A DNA stretch of 21,376 nucleotides, taken from positions 1 through 21,376 of the forward strand of contig JAOZPK010000026.1 in NCBI GenBank assembly GCA_029932755.1, written 5' to 3'. Below are positions 15,568 to 21,376 of this stretch, piece by piece. Origin of the DNA: Candidatus Cloacimonadota bacterium. GTDB lineage: Bacteria > Cloacimonadota > Cloacimonadia > Cloacimonadales > TCS61. The notes under the pieces were generated by a model. It was not told the origin of the DNA and did not search any database. It saw only the letters and a program-made list of their open reading frames with translations. Made by a program: the position numbers and the translations under genes. Positions within the stretch are counted from its first letter, which is position 1; the number at the start of each line of letters is the position of its first letter.

Positions 15568-15586
15568 TCAAAGCAGGAGCTTTGAG
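15567..15586 (-). other. 8-bp perfect hairpin directly after the permease stop
   Basis: CTCAAAGC and GCTTTGAG flank the loop AGGA, 3 bases beyond the stop of the permease gene. No U-run follows in the minus direction, so it is more likely an mRNA-stabilising or partial-termination element than a full terminator. Confidence 0.45.
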
Positions 15587-15589
15587 TAA

Positions 15590-17935
15590 TTACTCATACT
15601 TTAATGCATCTACCGGATTGGAATTAGCTGCTTTTATGGTTTGGTAACTAATGACAATTAAAGCCATTATAAGTGTTGCCAGACCCGGTAAAACAAAAAT
15701 CCAAATATTCAATTGTATTTTGTATGGGAAATTACGAAGCATTAATTCCATCAAAGCAAAAGCTACTACCCAGCCAATTGCATTTGCGATAAGAATAGAT
15801 TTAGTAAAATCTGCACTTAGTAATTTCACAATTCGAAATACGGAAGCACCGTGAATTTTTCTAATGCTGATATCTTTGGTTCTTTGCTCTGTCATATAAG
15901 ATGAAAGTCCGAATAATCCAAGACAGGAAATTACAATTGCTAAAACCGCAAAACTGCCTAATAATAATTCTATACGTTTTGATCTGCGATACATCGCTTC
16001 CAGATCATCTTCTAAAAAACCAAATTCAAATGGAAAATCAGGATTATGTTTCATGGTGATTTTCTTAATTTCGGCAATGGTATTTTCCACATCAGTATTA
16101 TCAATTTTCATTGTTATATATTGGTATCCCCAGTTTTCTGTAGAACAAAAAATGAAAAGCGGGTTGATCTTATTGTTTAATGCCATATAGTGAAAATCCT
16201 TGATAATACCGATAACATTATAAGAATCATTGCCATCACGATATATAGTTGTTCCTATAGGATTTTCAAGCCCTGTAACTTCTGCATATCTTTCATTGAT
16301 AACGATATTCGGGGAATTGATCGGATATTTTTCCGAGAAAAAATTTCCTTGTTTCATTTCCAGTTTCATTGTTACCAAATAATCGTAATCTACATTCAGA
16401 GATGTAACCAACGGATTCAAATTCTCATCAAGACCATCCCATTTCCATCCCGAACCATTCATATAACTTCCGGTGGGAAGTTGGGAAGATACTGTAACAT
16501 TAAAAATATTTCTATTCTGAAGAAGATCATTTTTTAATATCGGATAATTCTCTTTCAGGTCACCTTCTAATTTTATATATAAAAGATGCTCTTTATCAAA
16601 TCCTAAATTTTTGTTTTTCATAAATCTGGTTTGTTTGAATATCACTATAATGCTTATTATCAGAACTATAGAAATCACAAATTGGAATATCACAAGATTC
16701 TTTCGTATAGGTGATTTTGTGCTGGCAAAGAAATTTCCACTTTTTAATATAGTTGTTGGTTTAAACGAAGAAAGTATTATTGCCGGATAAATTCCGGAAA
16801 GAATCCCCGTTAAAAGCGTAATTCCGGGAATTCCCAGAAGTATGAATTTGCTTGAAAGATCAAATGTGATATTTCTATGTAAAAGATTACCGAAAACCGG
16901 TAAGAATACTTCTACCAGTCCAATTGCAACGAATAGCGCAAATACAGACATAATAATAGACTCACTGAAAAATTGCATCATTATCTGTTTTTTGTTGCCG
17001 CCTACTACTTTCCTGAGTCCCACTTCTCGTGCTCTTCCGGCAGAACGTGCTGTAGTTAAATTGATAAAATTAATACAAGCGATCACTAGAATTATAACGG
17101 CAATATATGAAAACAGGATAACTGCCCCCAGAGCACCGTACAAGATTAAATGCATCCGTGAAAACGGATACAATGAAACATCTGTATCGGATTGAGGAAG
17201 TGAGTCTTTAATTCTGTTTTTTATCTTTTCCTTCACTTGCTTGTAATCGGTTCCTTTAGCTAGTTGAATATAAGTTTTGTAAGATAAATTGAACCAAGTT
17301 GTAGTAGCATTCTCATACCATAATTCATTTAAAATATCAACCGGAACAACAATGTCAAATTGAAGAGACGAATTCTCGGGAATATTCTTGAAAATACCTC
17401 CGATAGTAAGATGAAATCGATTATCAAGAAGGATGGTTTCTCCAACAATATTTTTTCCTTTGAAATGCTTTTCGGCAATATCTTCAGATATCAGCAAAGT
17501 ATGAGGATCGTATAAAGCAGTTTCGTGATTTCCCTGGATGAAAGGGAATGAAAACACTTCGAAGATGGATGGATCTGCAAATTTGATTCTTTCTTTGAAG
17601 GACTTTTCATTATATGTTAAAAGATATTCTGGATGGCTGTTATTTAATCTTACGGAATTAATGATCTCGGGATATTCTGCTTTTAGAGCTGGACCAAGGG
17701 CTGGTACATTTCCAGTTCCAAACTGTTTTTGCTCACCGAACTTTGTATAATTTGTAGCTAGATAAATATCGTTTAGATTTTCGTTAAATCTGTCATAAGT
17801 TATTTCTGTATTGATCCACATAAGAATAATAATGCACACAGCCATTCCTAGTGCAAGTCCGAATATGTTTATAAATGAATACCCTTTTTGCCGAAGAATG
17901 TTTCTGATCGCTATCTTCAAATAATTTTTAAACAT
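15590..17935 (-). CDS. MacB/FtsX-type ABC transporter permease
   Basis: The product is a 781-residue inner-membrane protein of the large Bacteroidetes-type permease group, with two MacB periplasmic core domains and two FtsX domains. It begins with MFKNYLKIAIRNILRQKGYS and the first membrane span at about 20-41. The first FtsX block (about 265-395) carries TTARSAGRAREVGLRKVVGG, the second starts with a span near 415-440 before its own periplasmic part, and the last block (about 655-775) contains EQRTKDISIRKIHGAS. These R-E-x-G-x-R-K-x-x-G motifs are the coupling helices that contact the ATPase. No ATPase gene is adjacent, so it must use one encoded elsewhere or be an orphan. The ribosome-binding site is GGGAGG, 7 bases before the ATG. 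Confidence 0.92.
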   Translation of the reverse strand: MFKNYLKIAIRNILRQKGYSFINIFGLALGMAVCIIILMWINTEITYDRFNENLNDIYLATNYTKFGEQKQFGTGNVPALGPALKAEYPEIINSVRLNNSHPEYLLTYNEKSFKERIKFADPSIFEVFSFPFIQGNHETALYDPHTLLISEDIAEKHFKGKNIVGETILLDNRFHLTIGGIFKNIPENSSLQFDIVVPVDILNELWYENATTTWFNLSYKTYIQLAKGTDYKQVKEKIKNRIKDSLPQSDTDVSLYPFSRMHLILYGALGAVILFSYIAVIILVIACINFINLTTARSAGRAREVGLRKVVGGNKKQIMMQFFSESIIMSVFALFVAIGLVEVFLPVFGNLLHRNITFDLSSKFILLGIPGITLLTGILSGIYPAIILSSFKPTTILKSGNFFASTKSPIRKNLVIFQFVISIVLIISIIVIFKQTRFMKNKNLGFDKEHLLYIKLEGDLKENYPILKNDLLQNRNIFNVTVSSQLPTGSYMNGSGWKWDGLDENLNPLVTSLNVDYDYLVTMKLEMKQGNFFSEKYPINSPNIVINERYAEVTGLENPIGTTIYRDGNDSYNVIGIIKDFHYMALNNKINPLFIFCSTENWGYQYITMKIDNTDVENTIAEIKKITMKHNPDFPFEFGFLEDDLEAMYRRSKRIELLLGSFAVLAIVISCLGLFGLSSYMTEQRTKDISIRKIHGASVFRIVKLLSADFTKSILIANAIGWVVAFALMELMLRNFPYKIQLNIWIFVLPGLATLIMALIVISYQTIKAANSNPVDALKYE

Positions 17936-17947
17936 TTAATTCCTCCC

Positions 17948-17979
17948 TGCTATATATAATATAGCAATTAATATGCCAA
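17948..17979 (-). promoter_or_regulatory. Palindrome overlapping the probable permease promoter
   Basis: TGCTATAT-ATA-ATATAGCA (17948-17966) has perfect 8-base arms and lies 12 bases before the permease start. On the minus strand TTGGCA (17974-17979) is followed 17 bases later by TATATA inside the palindrome, a usable -35/-10 pair. Repressor binding here would block the promoter; the regulator is unknown. Confidence 0.4.
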
Positions 17980-18054
17980 ACACATAAGATGTTATTTAGC
18001 AGAAAGATAGCAGGATTACTACAAGAATAATATGTTCGTTTTAGTACAATAAAC

Positions 18055-18068
18055 GTCCGATGGCGGAC
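18055..18068. repeat. GC-rich inverted repeat
   Basis: GTCCGATGGCGGAC pairs GTCCG with CGGAC around a 4-base loop. A related element, TCCGTCCTCTGGCGGA, lies at 18267-18282, and a fragment with GTCCGCCA at 20343-20350, so this may be a dispersed small repeat family. Confidence 0.45.
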
Positions 18069-18281
18069 AGATTACTGGCGCTAAAGAGAAAACCATTTAA
18101 GGTATTTTATAATGATGATATTTGCTACCGTTAAATTATTTTGTAGTTGACAGTTAGCTAGCGGATTCTGAGTTTCGGATGTGAACCTTTATTTACGGGG
18201 GAAATTGAATAGAACATTGAAAACTTGATTATAACGTGAAACTGAAAAATCTAAATGAAATACTTGTCCGTCCTCTGGCGG

Positions 18282-18369
18282 ATCCGCGACATTTATCTGC
18301 CAGTGGAAGATTTGTCGTATACAACACCAAAATTGGGGATATCCACGACCTTTATCTGCCTGTGGAGGA
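18282..18369 (+). repeat. 29-bp imperfect direct repeat, two copies
   Basis: Copies at 18282-18310 and 18341-18369 differ at 4 of 29 positions and share the core TTTATCTGCC and GTGGA. The period is 59 bases. The first copy begins inside the 10-bp palindrome GCGGATCCGC (18278-18287). Confidence 0.65.
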
Positions 18370-18422
18370 AAAATGACGGGGACACAGACATTATGAGTTT
18401 TTCAAAATTCGCAACTATTTAC

Positions 18423-18464
18423 TTGACCTAAAAATTAGTGTAATTTTGATAGTAAATGTATAAA
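18423..18464 (+). promoter_or_regulatory. Probable promoter and operator of the XRE-peptidase/PIN pair
   Basis: The perfect inverted repeat AAAATTA-GTG-TAATTTT (18431-18447) follows TTGACC (18423-18428), and TATAAA lies at 18459-18464. The exact -35/-10 pairing is uncertain, but an operator just ahead of an XRE-domain gene fits autoregulation. Confidence 0.4.
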
Positions 18465-18491
18465 AAATAGAAAATATTCTGTGAGAGAATA

Positions 18492-19664
18492 ATGGTTGAA
18501 AGAGCAAATATTACTCCTGTTGTCCTGAAATGGGCACGAGAAACAGCTAAAATGAGCGAAGCAGAAGCTTCTTCAAAAGTTTCTGTTAATGTTGAGAAGT
18601 TACAAGAATGGGAAAGTGGAATTTCCATGCCAACAATAATTCAAGCTCAAAAACTAGCAAAATCTTATAAAAGACCGTTTGCAATTTTATTTCTACCTGA
18701 ACCACCTAAGGATTTTCATCCATTACAAGATTTTCGAAAGAAAGGTTCCAATGCATTATCAACATCTTCAATATTTATTATTAGAGAAATTCAACAGAAA
18801 CAAGCATGGATAAGTGAAGATATTAAAAATTATAATGAAACTAAACTAGATTTTGTAGGTAAGTTTACGATTAAAGATAATCCAAAAGTAGTTGCAAAAC
18901 ATATATTAACAACACTTAAAATAAATCCATTTAATTATACAACAAATAATCCAATGAAAGAATGGATTTTGAAAGCTGAAAGTGAAGGAATTTTCGTTTC
19001 AAGAACTAGTTTTATTCACACAAGATTACCTCTTAATATTGAAGAAATCCAAGGATTTGCAATTGCAGATAATTATGCTCCCTTTATATTTGTGAATTCA
19101 GCAGATTGGCTTTCTCCTCAATTATTTACCTTAATTCACGAACTTGCACACATATGGATTGGTCAATCTAGTATTTCAAACTTTATAGATTCTGAATTAA
19201 AAGAGAGAAATAAATATCACCCAGTTGAATTATTTTGCAATGAGGTAGCCGCTAATGCCTTAATACCTGAAGAATTTATTCTTAATCTACCTAAAAATGT
19301 TTTTAATTTTTCAGAAGAAGTATTTAATATTTCAAAAAAATTAGGTGTAAGTTCTTTTTCATTTATTGTTCGTGCTCTAAATCTTGAAATTATTACACAA
19401 CATAAATACCTATCATTAAAAAAAGAGTCTGATATCGCATTTCAAGCATTTCTAAAAAAGGAAGCTGAAAAGAAGATTAAGCAAAAAAAAAATAAGGGTG
19501 GACCAAGCCCTTACCTTCTTAGATTAAATCGTAATAGTAGATTATTTACACAAATTGTTTTAGATGGGTTTTATGGTGGTCGAATTGAGCCAAATTTAGC
19601 TAGTAATTTGTTAAATGTAAAATCTAACAAATTTAGGAAACTTGAAGACAGATTTTACATATGA
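18492..19664 (+). CDS. XRE-family regulator fused to an ImmA/IrrE-type metallopeptidase
   Basis: This is a 390-residue COG2856-type protein. An N-terminal helix-turn-helix (about residues 8-60; MSEAEASSKVSVNVEKLQEW, SGISMPTIIQAQKLAKSYKR) is followed by the usual linker FLPEPPKDFHPLQDFR. The peptidase domain (Peptidase_M78) has the zinc motif HELAH with His216, Glu217 and His220, and the third acidic ligand is probably Glu251 in FCNEVAANALIPEE. The catalytic residues look complete. Relatives act as self-regulating repressors in phage, conjugative-element and toxin-antitoxin settings, where cleavage relieves repression. The C-terminus is basic and extended (residues about 320-390). Its last four bases overlap the start of the PIN gene (ATGA), which pairs the two tightly. 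Confidence 0.92.
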   Translation: MVERANITPVVLKWARETAKMSEAEASSKVSVNVEKLQEWESGISMPTIIQAQKLAKSYKRPFAILFLPEPPKDFHPLQDFRKKGSNALSTSSIFIIREIQQKQAWISEDIKNYNETKLDFVGKFTIKDNPKVVAKHILTTLKINPFNYTTNNPMKEWILKAESEGIFVSRTSFIHTRLPLNIEEIQGFAIADNYAPFIFVNSADWLSPQLFTLIHELAHIWIGQSSISNFIDSELKERNKYHPVELFCNEVAANALIPEEFILNLPKNVFNFSEEVFNISKKLGVSSFSFIVRALNLEIITQHKYLSLKKESDIAFQAFLKKEAEKKIKQKKNKGGPSPYLLRLNRNSRLFTQIVLDGFYGGRIEPNLASNLLNVKSNKFRKLEDRFYI

Positions 19665-20176
19665 ATAAAATAATAAAATCATATTGTTTAGATTCAAACG
19701 TTCTTATCCAAGCATGGCAAAAGTACTACTCTCCAAAATATTGTGCTACATACTGGGAAATACTTGATGAACTTGGTTATCAGTCCAAAATTTTTATTCC
19801 AAAAATGGTTTATGAAGAAATAATAAGAACTGATGATGACCTTTCTAACTGGCTCAAGGAAAGTAGAATTGAAGTCAAACCAATGACTAATGCAATAACT
19901 ACTTGTTTAAAATCTATTTATTCAAACAATCCAAATCATAAACACCTTGTTGATAGTAAAAAAGGTAGATCATTAGCAGATCCATGGGTAATTGCCCACG
20001 CAATAAATGAAAATGCTACTGTTGTTACAAAAGAAGAAAAAGTTACTGCTCTTAATACAAAAAAAATTAAAATTCCTAATGTATGTGAAAACATGAATGT
20101 TCGTTGGATTAATGATTTTGATATGATAACAGAATTAGGAATTAAATTTAATTGCGAATTACACAAGTCATACTAA
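19661..20176 (+). CDS. DUF4411 PIN-domain protein, probable RNase toxin
   Basis: This 171-residue protein matches the DUF4411 family of PIN-like nucleases (PF14367). Putative catalytic acids are visible: Asp11 in CLDSNVLIQAW, Glu53 in MVYEEI, Asp107 in SLADPWVIAHA, and Glu125 in VVTKEEK. The family motif KIPNVCE follows near residue 137. It overlaps the XRE-ImmA gene by four bases. The combination of an XRE-Zn-peptidase with DUF4411 recurs in bacterial genomes and has been proposed as a toxin-antitoxin-like module. An RNase toxin with a protease-type regulator is therefore the likely reading, but activity is not shown by sequence. The gene is as AT-rich as its partner. No terminator is obvious after it. 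Confidence 0.88.
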   Translation: MNKIIKSYCLDSNVLIQAWQKYYSPKYCATYWEILDELGYQSKIFIPKMVYEEIIRTDDDLSNWLKESRIEVKPMTNAITTCLKSIYSNNPNHKHLVDSKKGRSLADPWVIAHAINENATVVTKEEKVTALNTKKIKIPNVCENMNVRWINDFDMITELGIKFNCELHKSY

Positions 20177-20350
20177 CCATAATATTAAATATTTTCTAAC
20201 TCTATTCTGTTCTTATCCTGAAATATTGATTTATTAGTAAAAGTATAACAAACGTGCTCACAATAAGCAAGAAGAAAAAGCAGAAAGAATCGTGGCGCAC
20301 TCGGCTTTATTTCATAAATATTTATAAGCCGTAGGCTTACAAGTCCGCCA

Positions 20351-20560
20351 TTATTTTAGGAGGATCATCTTTTTTGCAGCTTTTATTTCTACATTTTGTT
20401 TTAGGATAGCATAATAAATCCCAGAAGAAATAGGTTGATTGCTTTGGTTTGTTCTGTTCCAAATTATCTGATTAGGAATTACGAATTTGAATGTTCTATT
20501 GATATTTATTTTGAACAGTAGTTATTCTAGAAATGGATTATCGATAGAATCGAAATAATT
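20351..20560 (-). pseudogene. Remnant of a C-terminal sorting (Por/T9SS- or FlgD-like) domain
   Basis: On the minus strand, an open stretch from 20521 to the TAA at 20351-20353 reads FKFVIPNQIIWNRTNQSNQ then PISSGIYYAILKQ and AAKKMILLK. The pattern I-x-W-N...PISSGIYY...KKM-x-LLK is the classic end of secretion-tail/FlgD-like Ig domains in FCB-group secreted proteins. Upstream, an in-frame TAA at 20522-20524 separates it from NYFDSIDNPFLE, which resembles the NYPNPFNP part of such tails, and RITTVQ appears in another frame. This means the copy is shortened and frameshifted. No signal peptide or body of the protein remains. It is a decayed 3' end of a large secreted-protein gene. Confidence 0.6.
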
Positions 20561-20970
20561 GGAATAGTACTATCATACTCCGTTAGTAATTAAGTACTTA
20601 GCAGACTTATAGAAAATCTTCGCAAGGTTATACAATTTTATGTCATCAATACCATCCTCTTTGTTTCTTGATATTTTCCAGCTGTCATTCGTATAAAATA
20701 GATAATGGATTAGATTGTTTCGTGGGATTTTCAAGATCATCAATAAACGCCAGCATCTGCTAGATGAATTATTCTAATGTGTTCAGGTGCGAACATAAAA
20801 CTGATCGATTATGAACAACTATTTGGGATTGCGAATAATATTTAAAAACCTAACTTACTGGAAAATAGACCAATAGGTATTTGGCATAGAAAATGCGGTA
20901 ATTACGCTGAAATCGATAGTACGGAGATGAATATTTTTCTTTAAAATCGATTTGAGCAGTAAACAAAAAA

Positions 20971-20983
20971 TATAATATAGGAG
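20971..20983 (+). promoter_or_regulatory. -10 box and ribosome-binding site of the SBBP gene
   Basis: TATAAT at 20971-20976 is a consensus -10 but lies only 13 bases from the start codon and lacks a clear -35. AGGAG at 20979-20983 is well spaced from the ATG at 20989 and fixes the start. Confidence 0.45.
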
Positions 20984-20988
20984 TAGTA

Positions 20989-21376
20989 ATGTTTAAAAGA
21001 ATTAGTTTTATTTTAGTCGCAGTTTGTTTTAGTTTGGGAATAACACAGGCCCAAACCATTGAACATGCAGATAGCACTGTATATACTTTAGGCTTTTCCA
21101 CCTATCTTTCACATACCGATAAATACGCATCAGGTTTCGATATTTATACCGATAGCGAAGGTTATACATATGTTTCAGGTAATACCAGAGACAAGAATTT
21201 CCCTGCCACAGAAGGAGCTTATCAAACAGAGCTTAAAGGATCAGCAGATGTTTTTGTAGTAAAATATACACCCAAAGGTGAAATAGTATTTGCCACATTA
21301 CTTGGTGGTACAAAAAGAGAGCATCATTCAGGAATAACGGTTGATGATGCAGGGTATATATATGTAGCAGGAGGAA
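20989..21376 (+). CDS. Secreted SBBP-repeat (beta-propeller) protein, 5' part
   Basis: The gene runs off the window; 129 codons are present. A Sec signal peptide (MFKRISFILVAVCFSLGITQ, cleaved near AQA-Q or QA-QT) is followed by a repeated pattern: an F-A-T-x-L-G-G strand, a DIYTDSEGYTYVSGNTRDKNF segment, and ITVDDAGYIYVAGG. These are SBBP repeats (PF06739), seven-bladed-propeller-like units found in large secreted proteins, many of which carry a C-terminal sorting tail. The visible part holds about two units. The sorting-tail remnant just upstream lies on the other strand and is not part of this gene. Function is unknown; extracellular or surface location is likely. Confidence 0.85.
   Translation, partial: MFKRISFILVAVCFSLGITQAQTIEHADSTVYTLGFSTYLSHTDKYASGFDIYTDSEGYTYVSGNTRDKNFPATEGAYQTELKGSADVFVVKYTPKGEIVFATLLGGTKREHHSGITVDDAGYIYVAGG

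Larger units (their letters stand above)
17967..18420. other. Gene-poor spacer between divergent units
   Basis: No reading frame with a plausible product is seen on either strand. The stretch holds a small GC-rich inverted repeat (18055-18068), a second one (18266-18287), and a 29-bp imperfect direct repeat (18282 and 18341). The GC-rich islands differ from the AT-rich surroundings and look like inserted or decayed repeat elements. Confidence 0.6.
20177..20988. other. Gene-poor region with decayed sequence
   Basis: No intact gene is seen. It includes the palindrome ATAAATATTTAT (20314-20325) nested between CGGCTT and AAGCCG (20302-20331), the inverted repeat TAAGCC-GTA-GGCTTA (20325-20339), a broken secretion-tail gene on the minus strand (20351-20560), and, from about 20590 to 20840, minus-strand coding-like stretches interrupted by stops that I cannot assign. 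The last part carries the promoter of the following gene. Confidence 0.6.

Noticed and set aside
18147..18175. Consensus TTGACA -35 box in the spacer
   Set aside because: No acceptable -10 follows at 16-18 bases and no gene starts downstream within reach.
18282..18369. CRISPR array (29-bp repeats, 30-bp spacing)
   Set aside because: Only two copies with four mismatches, no third unit and no cas genes. The geometry is coincidental.
20245..20310. Integron attC-like site (TATAACAAACG... near 20245)
   Set aside because: The start resembles an attC arm, but the matching GTTRRRY arm is missing and there is no integrase or cassette structure.
20850..21101. Minus-strand open frame of 83 codons
   Set aside because: It lies antisense to the promoter, ribosome-binding site and signal peptide of the SBBP gene, which has far better support.

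Overview
The window is strongly AT-rich. It encodes a Gram-negative, double-membrane bacterium: there is an MCE/Mla lipid-transport operon, an OmpA-type protein, a TolC-type channel, a lipobox lipoprotein and several Sec signal peptides. Four things together suggest an FCB-group bacterium, perhaps close to Cloacimonadota: long secreted FnIII/beta-helix proteins with an SPCIDTGDP-type ending, an SBBP-repeat protein, Bacteroidetes-like MacB/FtsX permeases, and the remnant of a C-terminal sorting tail. The taxonomic placement is inference. No rRNA, tRNA or intact transposase gene was seen.

Layout. (1) 1-4547, plus strand: a tightly packed MCE operon. It holds the 3' end of an MlaD-like gene, a lipoprotein joining a PqiC-like domain to a predicted beta-barrel, a STAS-MlaE permease, the MlaF ATPase, and a Mut7-C/PIN-like zinc-ribbon protein with an altered active-site motif. 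(2) 4621-9811: a secreted protein of nine exact 90-residue FnIII units plus a beta-helix, followed by an OmpA/TSP3 protein and a clear terminator. (3) 9996-11986: class I mannose-6-phosphate isomerase and a six-helix membrane protein of unknown role. (4) 12035-13700: a three-gene hipB-hipS-hipT module with paired operators before and after the genes. (5) 13755-17935, minus strand: a MacB/FtsX-type permease, a small unknown protein and a TolC-family channel, ending in a hairpin terminator. The ATPase and adaptor normally expected are absent. (6) 17936-18491: a gene-poor spacer with GC-rich repeats. (7) 18492-20176: an XRE-ImmA/IrrE metallopeptidase and an overlapping DUF4411 PIN protein, probably a toxin-antitoxin-like pair. 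(8) 20177-20988: debris including a broken secretion-tail gene, then the start of a secreted SBBP-repeat protein that runs off the window.

How the genes work together. Region 1 is a lipid-transport machine: ATPase, permease with built-in STAS domain, MCE substrate-binding protein, and an outer-membrane lipoprotein whose C-terminal half may itself be a barrel. If that reading holds, one polypeptide could serve as both the periplasmic auxiliary lipoprotein and the outer-membrane terminus of the pathway. Regions 4 to 8 read as an accessory zone with two toxin-antitoxin-like modules, an incomplete efflux cluster, repeats and gene remnants. The strongest leads are the MCE lipoprotein-barrel fusion and the HipBST module, in which HipS has no tryptophan and carries Tyr67 where the inhibitory Trp is expected. 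The operator pairs at both ends of hipBST share the same 61-bp spacing.
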